NCBI GenBank assembly: GCA_001798885.1
Contig: MGQW01000073.1
Location: 1 to 35,345 of the forward strand
Length of the DNA stretch: 35,345 bases
DNA from: Deltaproteobacteria bacterium RBG_16_64_85
GTDB lineage: Bacteria > Desulfobacterota > Deferrimicrobia > Deferrimicrobiales > Deferrimicrobiaceae
Direction: 5' to 3'
The notes beneath the pieces are model-generated. The model saw only the letters and a list, made by a program, of their open reading frames with translations, was not told the DNA's origin and ran no database searches. Shown piece after piece: positions 25,495 through 33,839 of this stretch. A program made the translations under genes and the position numbers. The stretch's first letter is position 1. Each line of letters starts with the position of its first letter.

Positions 25495-26240
25495 CGCACC
25501 TCTCCGTCCAGGCTCGCGTAGTAGACTTTCGGCTCCGTGTTGAGCCCCGGCTTGAGCACGTGGATCTTGTTCATCCGCCGGAACCGCGCCAGGGGGCTCG
25601 CCACGCTGTTCAGATCCCCGAAGATGCGGGCCTGGGTGGGGCACACCTCGACGCACGCCGGGAGCAGGTTCTGCGAGACCCGGTGGTAGCAGAAGGTGCA
25701 CTTGTCCGCGGTGTGGGTCCGGGGATGGAGGTACCGGGCCCCGTAGGGGCATGCCTGGATGCAGTACCGGCACCCGATGCACGTCTTGCTGTTGACGAGG
25801 ACGACCCCGTCATCGGTCTGGAACGTCGCCCCGACCGGGCAGACCTGGACGCAGGGCGGATCCGCGCACTGGTTGCACAGCTTCGGGACGAAGAAGCTTC
25901 GCAGGATCGACCGGTCCGCCGCGGAATCGGGCACTCCTTCCGGTTTCGTCTCGACCGTATTCACGATCGCATCGCCGTTTCGCTTGATGATGTATCGCTC
26001 CACCCAGGTCCGGGTGAAGAAGGGTTCCCTGGGGACGTCGGTTTCCGTCTTGCAGGCCTCGACGCACCGGGTGCAGCCGATGCACTTGTCCACGGAGACG
26101 CCGAAGCCGTACCACTTCCCTTTCCGCGGGGCCTCCTTCGCGAGCACCTTCGCGGGCAGGATCTGGAAGACTCCCCCGATCGCACTCCCGGAAACGAGGA
26201 ATGCGAGGACATCCCTCAGGAACTTTCGTCTGCTGTTCAC
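25491..26240 (-). CDS. Tat-exported four-cluster ferredoxin subunit, HybA/DsrO-like (module 2)
   Basis: 249-residue periplasmic electron-transfer protein. The Tat signal is NSRRKFLRDVLAFLVSG at the start. Sixteen cysteines in four groups should hold four [4Fe-4S] clusters: CIGCTRCVEAC, CNQCADPPCVQVCP, CIGCRYCIQACP and CTFCYHR with CVEVCP. This matches HybA, DmsB and DsrO types that pair with NrfD proteins. The start is GTG 26240, overlapping the cytochrome stop by four bases. It should sit between the octahaem cytochrome and the NrfD subunit on the outer face of the inner membrane. Confidence 0.93.
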   Translation of the reverse strand: MNSRRKFLRDVLAFLVSGSAIGGVFQILPAKVLAKEAPRKGKWYGFGVSVDKCIGCTRCVEACKTETDVPREPFFTRTWVERYIIKRNGDAIVNTVETKPEGVPDSAADRSILRSFFVPKLCNQCADPPCVQVCPVGATFQTDDGVVLVNSKTCIGCRYCIQACPYGARYLHPRTHTADKCTFCYHRVSQNLLPACVEVCPTQARIFGDLNSVASPLARFRRMNKIHVLKPGLNTEPKVYYASLDGEVR

Positions 26241-26995
26241 TCTTCCACCTCCGGCGAATGCGGATAATGACATTGCCAGCACACGTACTTCTCCCCGTGT
26301 GTGGACAGGTCGACCTTCGGCGCGTTCCTGGCCAACTTGTCCTTCGCGTCCTTGGCATGGCACTTCCCGCAGAACTCCCGGTTCTGCGGCTTCGTGGGCT
26401 TGACGCTCCGGGGCGAAATCTTGTGCTGCTGCAGCGCCTGGTGGCACACCGTGCACTCCAGCTGGACGTGGTGGGACACCGCCTTCGTCCGGGCGATCTC
26501 CCCGTGGCACGCCGAGCACTCCTTCGGGGTGGTCGGCGGCTTCGGGTCGTGCGGGTTGTGGCAGGCGGCGCAGGCCTTGAGCGGGTTGTGGGCCACCGGG
26601 TTGATCTGCGGGAAGCCCCTGGGACGCGACGGGTTGTAGGCGTGGCACAACGGGCAGAACGACCGCTCCTTCGGGATGGCCGGTTTGAACTTGTCGGGGT
26701 CCTGCGTGTGCGCCTTGGCGGGGCCGTGGCACGTTTCGCAGGAGAGATCCTTGTGGTATCCCGTCTTCTTCTTCTCGTAGATCTTGTCGTGGCACTCCGC
26801 GCAGGCGTGGAAGCCGGCGTACTGGACGGGCATGGCCTGCTCCCTCTTGACCGCGTCCGCCCACTGGATCTTCACGTCCTTCATGGGCTTGGGAATCAAC
26901 ACGATCACGACGAACGCCCCCACGAAGATCAATCCCAGGAAAACAACCAGCAGCCTCACCAGGGCGTCCGGCATTTTCGAAAGGAATTTTTTCAT
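26237..26995 (-). CDS. Membrane-anchored octahaem c-type cytochrome (module 2)
   Basis: 252-residue cytochrome with one N-terminal helix (LLVVFLGLIFVGAFVVIVLI, about residues 13-32) that likely stays as an anchor. Eight CxxCH haem sites follow: CAECH, CETCH, CPLCH, CAACH, CSACH, CTVCH, CGKCH and CWQCH. Extra histidines (HKD, HNP, HHV) could serve as distal ligands, giving mostly bis-His haems. The haem spacing differs from NrfH and NapC, and no family name is certain. Start ATG 26995 (MKKFLSKMPDALV) has GAGGAAG upstream. It is first gene of its transcription unit, which has its own promoter at 27128-27156. Confidence 0.92.
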   Translation of the reverse strand: MKKFLSKMPDALVRLLVVFLGLIFVGAFVVIVLIPKPMKDVKIQWADAVKREQAMPVQYAGFHACAECHDKIYEKKKTGYHKDLSCETCHGPAKAHTQDPDKFKPAIPKERSFCPLCHAYNPSRPRGFPQINPVAHNPLKACAACHNPHDPKPPTTPKECSACHGEIARTKAVSHHVQLECTVCHQALQQHKISPRSVKPTKPQNREFCGKCHAKDAKDKLARNAPKVDLSTHGEKYVCWQCHYPHSPEVEE

Positions 26996-27083
26996 TGCGC
27001 GTTCTTCCTCCTTGTGACCGTGAAAGAAAAAGGCGGACGTGACGGGATTTGCCCAGCCGCCCCCCCGCGGTTTTCGTGGGCCT

Positions 27084-27114
27084 GGCCAGCGGCCGGCATG
27101 GGCCGGCGCTGGCC
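27084..27114 (-). promoter_or_regulatory. Long GC-rich hairpin in the leader of module 2
   Basis: GGCCAGCG (27084-27091) pairs perfectly with CGCTGGCC (27107-27114), with an inner CCGG/CCGG stem. It lies between the promoter and the octahaem cytochrome start. There is no T-run on the minus side, so a leader structure, operator or transcript-stability element is more likely than a terminator. Confidence 0.45.
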
Positions 27115-27127
27115 GAAAATGCATCGA

Positions 27128-27156
27128 ATCTTACCCGGTAGCCCGGGGTCTGTCAA
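27128..27156 (-). promoter_or_regulatory. Sigma-70 promoter of module 2
   Basis: TTGACA (27156-27151), a 17-base spacer, then TAAGAT (27133-27128, 5 of 6 to consensus). It falls in the 208-base gap between the two cytochrome modules and would give an mRNA leader of about 125 bases holding the hairpin at 27084-27114. Confidence 0.75.
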
Positions 27157-27203
27157 CGAGAATGGATCCTGCCGGGAGCCGGCAGCCGGAGCGTGAAGCC
27201 GGC

Positions 27204-28502
27204 CTAAGCCTCCGCCTCGACCCCCGGCCCGCCGGAAACCCGTCCATGCCGTTGGACGATGAACCTCTGGTCCGCGATGACCGGCGTCACGCCGTCCTCC
27301 CCGACGTGGAAGTCGCCGTTCAGGATCGGAATCGCCACCCGCAGGAGCATGGTGTAGACGAAGAGCCCGGTCGCCCAGATCCCCATCGTCAACAGGAACT
27401 CGATCCCGGTGGGGGCATAGTCGTAGATTTCCCCCAGCACGTCGGGCGCCAGCCCCGGGATCACGAGCCCCATCCCCTTTTCGATGTAGACCCCGATGAA
27501 GATAAGGACGCACCCGATGTTCAGCGTCACGTAGTTTTCCCGGGTCTGCGGGATGAGGAAGAGCAGGAACGCGGTGACGTTGAAGAACATCGCCGTCCAG
27601 ATGTACGGGACCAGGGTGGTGTGCCCGTGGAGCCCCTGGAAGAGGTACTGCATCGGGGCCAGATGGATCGTGTCCGAATAGTATTCCTTGAACACTTCCG
27701 CGCCCAGCAGGAACAGGTTGAGGAACATCGAGTAGGCGATCAGCTCGGCGACCTTGAAGATCGCCTCGTCCTTGATTTCGGTCTTGGTGTATTTCCGGAT
27801 CACCTGGAAGAGCATGATCATGAAGGCCGGCCCGGAGCAGAACGCCGACGCCAGGAAGCGGGGCGCGAGGATCGAGGCGTTCCAGAAGGGACGGGCGCCC
27901 AGCCCGTTGTAAAGGAACGCCGTCACCGTGTGGATGGAGACGGCCGCCGGGATGGAGAACAGGATCAGCGGGACGGTAAACGACGGGTTCGGCTCCCGCC
28001 GGTGGTAGAGGTTGTAGAGGATGTAGACGGCGATCACGAGGTTCAGGACGAGGTAGAGGTTCAGCACCACCACGTCCCAGGCCAGGAGCGACTGGGGGAA
28101 GTTGAGGATCCCGATCTTCGGGATCAGGTGCCAGAACCGGTCGGGCCGCCCGATGTCGACCGTGACGAACAGGAGGCACATCACCATGGCGGAGACCGCC
28201 AGCATCTCGCCCAGGACCGCGATTTCCTTGATCGGCTTCCAGTGGTAGACGTAGGCGGGGATGACGAGCAGGACGGCGGCGGCCGCCACGCCGACCAGGA
28301 AGGTGAAGTTGGAAATGTAGAATCCCCAGGACACCTGGTCCCGCATCGCGGTGACGATCAGCCCGTTCTGGAGCTGGTACGCGTAGGCGACCGTGCCGAT
28401 CGCCATCATCGCCAGCAGGGAAAAGACCCAGGCGTAATACGCCACGCTCCCCTTGACCACGAGGACGAGCGTTCCCTTGAAGAATTCCCAGATCTTTTTC
28501 AT
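27204..28502 (-). CDS. NrfD/DsrP-family membrane subunit (module 1)
   Basis: 432-residue polytopic inner-membrane protein with about ten helices, of the DsrP/HmcC branch of the NrfD family. It shows VSWGFYISNFTFLVGVAAAA near residue 58, VDIGRPDRFWHLIP (the quinone-site GRPxR-like loop), HTVTAFLYNGLGARPFWNAS with a conserved histidine, and LGAEVFKEYYSDT. It should reduce or oxidise menaquinone and exchange electrons with the ferredoxin encoded just upstream, whose stop is 18 bases before this ATG. It is clearly diverged from the module 2 NrfD protein, so the pair is not a recent duplication. Confidence 0.91.
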   Translation of the reverse strand: MKKIWEFFKGTLVLVVKGSVAYYAWVFSLLAMMAIGTVAYAYQLQNGLIVTAMRDQVSWGFYISNFTFLVGVAAAAVLLVIPAYVYHWKPIKEIAVLGEMLAVSAMVMCLLFVTVDIGRPDRFWHLIPKIGILNFPQSLLAWDVVVLNLYLVLNLVIAVYILYNLYHRREPNPSFTVPLILFSIPAAVSIHTVTAFLYNGLGARPFWNASILAPRFLASAFCSGPAFMIMLFQVIRKYTKTEIKDEAIFKVAELIAYSMFLNLFLLGAEVFKEYYSDTIHLAPMQYLFQGLHGHTTLVPYIWTAMFFNVTAFLLFLIPQTRENYVTLNIGCVLIFIGVYIEKGMGLVIPGLAPDVLGEIYDYAPTGIEFLLTMGIWATGLFVYTMLLRVAIPILNGDFHVGEDGVTPVIADQRFIVQRHGRVSGGPGVEAEA

Positions 28503-28520
28503 CGTCCGCCCCCGCAGGTT

Positions 28521-29447
28521 TTACGTCGCGTAGAAGTAGTAGAACTTCGGCTGGGTGTTCAGGTCCTCCTTGAGGATGAACACCCGCTTGTTTTCGATGA
28601 TGTAGCGAACCTCGCTCTCCGGGTCGAGCAGGTTCCCGAACTTGCGGGCCCCCACCGGGCACACTTCGACGCACGCCGGGTATCGCCCCGCGCTCTCCCG
28701 GACGCGCTGGATGCAGAAGGTGCACTTCTCCACCACCCCGACGGGGCGGGGACGGTTCCCCAGGTAGTGCGTGTCCGGGTTGAGCTCGGCCGCCGGCAGC
28801 CCGGGCTTCTTCCAGTTGAAGTGCCGCGCGCCGTAGGGGCACGCCGCCATGCAGTAGCGGCAGCCGATGCACCAGTTGTAGTCCACCACGACGATCCCGT
28901 CGTTCTCCGTCCACGTCGCCTGGACCGGACATACCTTCGTGCACGGCGGGTTCTTGCACTGGTGGCATTGCACGGGCATATAGAAGTGCCCCGGCTCGGG
29001 GACCTTGGAGGGGTTGTAGTAATGCTCCGCCTCCTCCAGGAAGACCCCCTTCTCCTTTTTCATCCGGAGGACCCGGATCCAGTGGATCTGCGGCTCCCTG
29101 GACGGGTTGTTCTCCCCGACGCAGCCGTAGACGCAGCGGCGGCACCCGATGCAGCGCGAGAGGTCGAGGGCGTACCCGAACAGGACCCCCTCGATGGGAG
29201 GGGTCGCCTTTACCTTGACCGCCTTTCCGAACCGGGCGCTGTACTCTTTCTCCAGGCGGGCGAGGACCTTCTGCAGTTCCGTCTTGTCGAGCTCCCGGAA
29301 ATTCTTCTGGAAAAACGCCTCCCAGACGGAGGCGGACGCGTCCTTCCCGGGAAGAGCGAGGGCGCCCAAGCCCGCGGCCAGTCCCTTCAACGCCTTGCGG
29401 CGCGAGAGCCGGAAGGCGTTCCGGTCGCGCGTTTCCTTATCCGACAT
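28521..29447 (-). CDS. Tat-exported four-cluster ferredoxin subunit (module 1)
   Basis: 308-residue periplasmic iron-sulfur protein with Tat signal SRRKALKGLAAGLGALALPG. A helical insert of about 50 residues precedes the clusters, not seen in the module 2 partner. Cysteine groups: CIGCRRCVYGC, CHQCKNPPCTKVCP, CIGCRYCMAACP and CTFCIQRV with CVEVCP, fitting four [4Fe-4S] clusters as in HmcB, DsrO and related subunits. ATG 29447 has AGGAGAG upstream; the open frame extends further but covers the preceding cytochrome. It should connect the tetrahaem cytochrome and the NrfD protein. Confidence 0.93.
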   Translation of the reverse strand: MSDKETRDRNAFRLSRRKALKGLAAGLGALALPGKDASASVWEAFFQKNFRELDKTELQKVLARLEKEYSARFGKAVKVKATPPIEGVLFGYALDLSRCIGCRRCVYGCVGENNPSREPQIHWIRVLRMKKEKGVFLEEAEHYYNPSKVPEPGHFYMPVQCHQCKNPPCTKVCPVQATWTENDGIVVVDYNWCIGCRYCMAACPYGARHFNWKKPGLPAAELNPDTHYLGNRPRPVGVVEKCTFCIQRVRESAGRYPACVEVCPVGARKFGNLLDPESEVRYIIENKRVFILKEDLNTQPKFYYFYAT

Positions 29448-29479
29448 GACCTTCTCTCCTTGACAAACCAGGTTCACGC

Positions 29480-30028
29480 TCAGCGGATGCCTTCCGGGCG
29501 GACCGGCGGGGGCATCGGCTGGATCGGCTTGTACCTCGGGTCGTGCGGATTGTGGCAGTGGGCGCACAGGAGGTACTCCTTCTTCCCGTTCCACAGCCCG
29601 GTCCGCTTCCCGTGGACGCCCACCTTCCAGTCGCGGAACTTGTCCCCGTGGCACTGCCCGCACAGCCGGTACGACTCCGAGAAGTCGATCTTCTCGCCGG
29701 AGACCAGCCGGAGCTTGTCCCGGTTGGCGGTGTCGTGGCAGTCCAGGCACCAGCGCTGTCCCTGGGCGTGGTTCAGGACGATGCCGGTGTGCTCGTCCTT
29801 GAGGACCCTGCGGGTCGGGTTCGGCTTGATCTCCTTGTGGCACTCGGAGCAGGGGAAGATCCCCGGCGTAAACGGCGGCGGGGGAACAGGAAACTGCAAT
29901 GCTGCCGGCTCCTCATTCCGGGTCTTGCGCTCCTCCGTCTGGTGCACAGCCAGGGCTTGTGCGGAATAGAGGAGAAGAGCCGCCGTCCCCGCCAGGAGGA
30001 AAAGATAATACGGCCGTTGATTTTTCAT
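29480..30028 (-). CDS. Periplasmic tetrahaem c-type cytochrome (module 1)
   Basis: 182-residue cytochrome with a signal peptide or N-terminal anchor (YYLFLLAGTAALLLYSAQALA, read as two short runs, cleavage after ALA likely near residue 27). Four CxxCH sites: CSECH, CLDCH, CGQCH and CAHCH, with further histidines (HTGIVLNHAQ, HGKR) available as axial ligands. The arrangement CSECHKEI...CLDCHDTANRDKL resembles cytochromes found beside HybA/NrfD pairs in metal reducers and sulfate reducers. It is first gene of module 1, 73 bases after the rubrerythrin-like gene, and no clear promoter is seen in that gap. Confidence 0.91.
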   Translation of the reverse strand: MKNQRPYYLFLLAGTAALLLYSAQALAVHQTEERKTRNEEPAALQFPVPPPPFTPGIFPCSECHKEIKPNPTRRVLKDEHTGIVLNHAQGQRWCLDCHDTANRDKLRLVSGEKIDFSESYRLCGQCHGDKFRDWKVGVHGKRTGLWNGKKEYLLCAHCHNPHDPRYKPIQPMPPPVRPEGIR

Positions 30029-30101
30029 AGGACCCCCGACAACTGTCTAGAAGAGGAAACCCGACGAAAAGGGATGGCCCCCCAACCCCCCCGGCAGTTC
30101 C

Positions 30102-30614
30102 TTACTCCCCCATCCGGAGGCCGGTGGCCTCCAGGAAATCGAGATACTCGTAGATCACATCGAAATGCTTCGACTCCTCGCTCGAGAGGAGCTTGAAGAA
30201 CTTCCGTTCCTGGGGGTTCGTCGCCCCCTCGGCCATCCGCTTGTACATCTCGCGCCCCTCCGCCTCGAAGCCGAGGGCTTTCCGCATGGCGGCCGCCGCG
30301 TCCCCGGAAATCGTTTTCTCCTTCCGGATCCGCCGCGTTTCCCGCTCGAACATCTGCATCCTCGCCTCGCTGGAGGCGGTGGAGACCGCCGGGAACTTCC
30401 CCTCCTCCTCGAGCTTCCGGGAGATCACAAGGATGTCCTGTGCGTGCTTTTCCTCAAGGACGGCGAGAAGCTCGAACACCTGCCTCGCGAAAGCATCCGA
30501 ACTCTTGGCGGCGGCTGCGGCGAAAAACCGTTTCCCCTGTTTTTCGAACCGGAGCGCCCGGGTCAGGGCGCCGGAAGAGTTCTTTTTCCATTTCGAAGAC
30601 GCGGAATTCGCCAT
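30102..30614 (-). CDS. Rubrerythrin-like ferritin-fold diiron protein
   Basis: 170-residue four-helix protein of the ferritin-like superfamily. Two carboxylate-histidine pairs suit a diiron site: E in RFEKQGKRFF with EEKHAQD in the first half, and E in FEAEGREMYKRM with EESKHFD in the second, the usual rubrerythrin repeat. The C-terminal rubredoxin domain of classic rubrerythrins is absent. Family members reduce peroxide or handle iron; the electron donor here is unknown. ATG 30614 follows GGGGTGGAAGAGCG. It could be co-transcribed with the cytochrome module just downstream. Confidence 0.88.
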   Translation of the reverse strand: MANSASSKWKKNSSGALTRALRFEKQGKRFFAAAAAKSSDAFARQVFELLAVLEEKHAQDILVISRKLEEEGKFPAVSTASSEARMQMFERETRRIRKEKTISGDAAAAMRKALGFEAEGREMYKRMAEGATNPQERKFFKLLSSEESKHFDVIYEYLDFLEATGLRMGE

Positions 30615-30760
30615 CGCTCTTCCACCCCCCTCGAATTCAATAAACAGTCCTGATTATTATGCCCACGGTCCGTCCCCGTTTTCCACTCGAAAAAAAATCT
30701 ATTCTTTTTTCTTCGGTCGGGACCCGACGGGCGGGCCGGATCCCGTTTGCGATCATTTGT

Positions 30761-31618
30761 TTATCTCTTCTGCAGCTCACCTACGCCAATAAACGGTACC
30801 GCCCCGCCCCCTGTAACCTGGGGGAGTATCCCATTCCATTTATCTATGGCCTTGAGATTGGCCTCGATCTTTCTAAGCTCTATAAGGTCCGGTGAAATAT
30901 TCGCTCTCTGCAGCCTCAAGGATTCCGCCTCTGCCCTTGCTGCTGTAATCTTCTGCTCTGCCTCTATCTTTATTCTATCCAGGTCTCTCCTTGCCTTTAG
31001 TGCAAGCTGTTCTGCTGTCTGCTTTGACTCAATAGCCTCCGTAAATATTTTAGAGAAGCTGAAAGCGACAATAGAAACCGCATCAACTGCTATATTATTA
31101 GGCATAAGTCTTTCAGCAAGGTTTGCTCTCATTGCCTCGCTTACTGCTGCTCTCTTTGTTATAAGCTCTTCTGCTGAATACCTGGCTGACACAGCTTTCA
31201 TTACCTCTTGTATTGCAGGGTCTATAATACGCTCCTTGAAGTGTATCCCAATGGTTTGATAGACAACATTTGCCTTATCAGGTATGACATGATAGTTAAG
31301 CGCAACCGATGAAGTCACATCCTGAAGATCAGCTGAGGCTGATGTGGCATCAGTTACTGCCTTTTGAACCTTGACATCCATTATGGCAACCCTCTGCATT
31401 ACAGGTATCCTGAAATGCAGCCCTTCTCCAAACACATTCTCCTGAACAGCACCAAAATTAAGGACAACCCCTCTTTCACCTGCCCCAATCTGAACCCATG
31501 GCTTCAAGAACATGAAAAAGGCCAGGATTGCTACAATGATCAGCGCCTTCCTCGCAGGTCCTTTCTTCATCGCAGACAGCATCGTCTCACTTGCACTGTA
31601 AACATTTCTTTCATCCAT
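30761..31618 (-). CDS. Prohibitin/SPFH-domain membrane protein on an AT-rich island
   Basis: 285-residue protein with one N-terminal membrane helix (ALIIVAILAFFMFLKPWV, about residues 22-40), an SPFH/band 7 domain (about 45-210: GERGVVLNFGAVQENVFGEG, VMDVKVQK-like segment, VALNYHVIPDKAN, IIDPAIQEVMKAVSARYSAEEL), then a coiled coil (about 210-260) and a short tail. Prohibitins form large ring scaffolds that regulate membrane proteases such as FtsH. Start ATG 31618 (MDERNVYSASE) follows GAGGGGGTAGGG; a longer in-frame start lacks support. Base composition is far lower in GC than all neighbours and uses ATA, AGA and TTA codons, so recent transfer is likely. Confidence 0.9.
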   Translation of the reverse strand: MDERNVYSASETMLSAMKKGPARKALIIVAILAFFMFLKPWVQIGAGERGVVLNFGAVQENVFGEGLHFRIPVMQRVAIMDVKVQKAVTDATSASADLQDVTSSVALNYHVIPDKANVVYQTIGIHFKERIIDPAIQEVMKAVSARYSAEELITKRAAVSEAMRANLAERLMPNNIAVDAVSIVAFSFSKIFTEAIESKQTAEQLALKARRDLDRIKIEAEQKITAARAEAESLRLQRANISPDLIELRKIEANLKAIDKWNGILPQVTGGGAVPFIGVGELQKR

Positions 31619-31800
31619 CCCTACCCCCTCATTGAAGGAAGTTTGTTTTTTCGCTGCCCAGTCGGTAGGGTCCTTCACTCCTCCCGGCCGTTGTGTTTCG
31701 GGGGCCGGATCGACCTGCCCGACATCACCGACCCCGCCACACCTAACGCTGCTGCTTCCGACGGCCTTTCGCCGTCAGTATACTCAAATGGGATGGGAAT
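31619..31800. other. Junction between AT-rich island and transposase scrap
   Basis: No gene is supported here. GC content jumps from low to normal around 31650-31680. A perfect hairpin GACGGC-CTTTC-GCCGTC lies at 31760-31776. The region is likely debris from insertion or rearrangement. Confidence 0.4.
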
Positions 31801-31973
31801 CAACAGGACGCTGGCCTGGAAGAGGTCCCGCAGGATGACGGTATCGAAGACGGGGGAGTGGACGAAACTCCCGTCCGTCCGGAAGACCCCCGCGGGAGCA
31901 AGGACGTGCAGGTGGGGATGCCAGCCGAGGAACTCCCCGGCGGTCTGGATGGAGACGATGGCGACGGGAAGAT
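31801..31973 (-). pseudogene. Fragment of IS91-type (Y2) transposase
   Basis: Reading 31973 towards 31801 on the minus strand gives PVAIVSIQTAGEF, then LGWHPHLHVLAPAGVFRTDG and ILRDLFQASVL. This is the HPHLH metal-binding block and flanks of the IS91-family Y2 transposase, usually in the middle of a 350-400 residue protein. There is a stop just upstream, and after FQASVL the sequence no longer fits the family, so only about 57 codons remain. It lies between the AT-rich prohibitin gene and typA. Confidence 0.75.
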
Positions 31974-32011
31974 GCCCTTCTTAGGCTCGACTTTACCAAC
32001 CCCTTTTGACC

Positions 32012-33826
32012 TTAAATAGCCGGCTCTTTTTTCCTGGGACGGCGATTGGCCTCCAGGACCTTCTTCCGGAGACGCAGCGAGGACGGCGTCACCTCGGCCA
32101 GCTCGTCCTCGTTGATGAACTCGAGCGCGCCCTCCAGCGACAGGATCCTCGGCGGGACCAGGCGAAGCGCCTCGTCGGCGCCGGCCGCGCGGATGTTGGT
32201 GAGCTTCTTCTCCTTCGTTACATTGATGTCGATGTCCACGGGACGGGAGTTCTCCCCGACGATCATCCCTTCGTAGACCTGCGTCCCTTCCCCGATGAAG
32301 AAGGCGCCGCGGGACTGGAGATGGAAGATCGCGTAGGCGGTCGCCCGGCCTGACCGGTCGGCCACCAGCGCCCCGTTGATCCTCTCCGGGATCGGGCCCT
32401 GCCACGGCTCGTACCCGTCGAAAAGATGGTTGAGCAGCCCCGTCCCGCGCGTCTCCGTGAGGAACTCCGAGCGGAACCCGATGAGCCCCCGCGACGGAAT
32501 CCGGTATTCGAGGCGCACCCGCCCATGCCCGGGATTGACCATCTTCGTCATCTTCGCCTTGCGGGCCCCCAGGCGTTGAGTCACCGTTCCCAGGTAGGCC
32601 TCGGGGATATCGACGAACAGCATCTCCACCGGCTCCTTGAGCACTCCGTTCCCGGTTTTCGTGACCACCTCGGGGCGGGAAACCGACAACTCGAATCCTT
32701 CGCGGCGCATCATCTCGATGAGGATCGCCAGCTGCAGCTCCCCGCGACCCATCACGGTGAATGCGTCGGTCCCGGAGAAGTCGATCCGGAGCGCCACGTT
32801 GGCGAGTAGTTCCTTCGCAAGTCGCTCCCGAAGCTGCCGTGAGGTGACGTATTTCCCCTCTCTCCCGGCGACCGGAGAGGTATTGATCGAGAAGACCATC
32901 GACACCGTCGGCTCGTCGACCGCGATCCGCGGCAGGGGGCGCGGCGCCATCGCGTCGGAAACCGTGTCCCCGATGGTGATCAGCGGAGCTCCTGCGACGG
33001 CCACGATCTCTCCCGCTCCGGCTTCCGGGATCTCCTCCCGGGAAAGCCCTTCGTAGCCGTAGAGGAGCGCGACCTTGACGCGCTCCATCGCCCCGTCCTT
33101 TCCGCAAATGGACACGGCCTCCCCGGCGCGGAGGGTCCCGGAGAAAACCCTCCCCACGGCCAGCCGACCGATGTAGTCGCTGTAGTCCAGGCTCGTCACC
33201 AGGAACTGCAGGGGGGCGGAAGGATCCCCGGACGGAGGCGGTACGTGGGTGAGGATCCGGTCGAACAGAGGGCGGAGGTCTCTCCCCTCCCCGCCGTCTT
33301 TCTCCCGTGCCGTCCCCGCGCGGGCGTTCGTCAGGAGGATCGGGAATTCCAGCTGCTCCTCCGCCGCGTCCAGGTCGATGAACAGGTCGTAGACCTCGCT
33401 GATCACCTCGTCGATCCGGGCGTCCGGACGGTCGATCTTGTTGACGACCAGGATCACCGGGAGTGCCTGTTCCAGCGCCTTCGAAAGGACGAAGCGGGTC
33501 TGGGGGAGCGGCCCCTCGGAAGCGTCCACCAGCAGGAGCACCCCGTCGACCATCTTCAGGGTGCGCTCCACCTCCCCGCCGAAATCGGCGTGGCCCGGGG
33601 TGTCCACGATGTTGATCTTCACCCCCCGGTAGACCACGGCGGTGTTCTTCGCCAGGATCGTGATCCCCTTCTCCCGCTCCAGGTCGGTCGAGTCCATCAC
33701 GCGATCGGGAACGGCCTGATGTTCGCGGAAGACGCCGCTCTGTTTGAGCATCGCGTCGACCAGCGTGGTCTTGCCGTGGTCCACGTGGGCGATGATCGCC
33801 ACGTTGCGGATGTCGGAGGGTCGCAT
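32012..33826 (-). CDS. typA: Ribosome-associated GTPase TypA/BipA
   Basis: 604-residue translational GTPase, normal family length. GTP-binding motifs are clear: G1 [10 protein letters not shown]2 region around EKGITI, G3 DTPGHADF and G4 NKID. Domains II, III and V follow, and the TypA-specific C-terminal domain includes [18 protein letters not shown], split as [11 protein letters not shown] and [11 protein letters not shown]. BipA assists ribosome assembly and stress or low-temperature growth. ATG 33826 ([20 protein letters not shown]) is 13 bases after the SLOG-like gene stop, so the two are probably one operon. The in-frame extension further upstream overlaps that gene and is not coding. 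Confidence 0.96.
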   Translation of the reverse strand: MRPSDIRNVAIIAHVDHGKTTLVDAMLKQSGVFREHQAVPDRVMDSTDLEREKGITILAKNTAVVYRGVKINIVDTPGHADFGGEVERTLKMVDGVLLLVDASEGPLPQTRFVLSKALEQALPVILVVNKIDRPDARIDEVISEVYDLFIDLDAAEEQLEFPILLTNARAGTAREKDGGEGRDLRPLFDRILTHVPPPSGDPSAPLQFLVTSLDYSDYIGRLAVGRVFSGTLRAGEAVSICGKDGAMERVKVALLYGYEGLSREEIPEAGAGEIVAVAGAPLITIGDTVSDAMAPRPLPRIAVDEPTVSMVFSINTSPVAGREGKYVTSRQLRERLAKELLANVALRIDFSGTDAFTVMGRGELQLAILIEMMRREGFELSVSRPEVVTKTGNGVLKEPVEMLFVDIPEAYLGTVTQRLGARKAKMTKMVNPGHGRVRLEYRIPSRGLIGFRSEFLTETRGTGLLNHLFDGYEPWQGPIPERINGALVADRSGRATAYAIFHLQSRGAFFIGEGTQVYEGMIVGENSRPVDIDINVTKEKKLTNIRAAGADEALRLVPPRILSLEGALEFINEDELAEVTPSSLRLRKKVLEANRRPRKKEPAI

Positions 33827-33839
33827 GCGCGTGAGGGTC

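Noticed and set aside
27039-29969. A 976-codon open frame on the plus strand across the cytochrome genes
   Set aside because: It is the antisense shadow of four clear minus-strand genes; its translation is Asp/Glu/Arg/His-rich without domains, as usual for antisense frames in GC-rich DNA.
31364-31984. 206-codon plus-strand frame spanning the prohibitin gene and transposase scrap
   Set aside because: It crosses the composition boundary and is antisense to both recognisable sequences.
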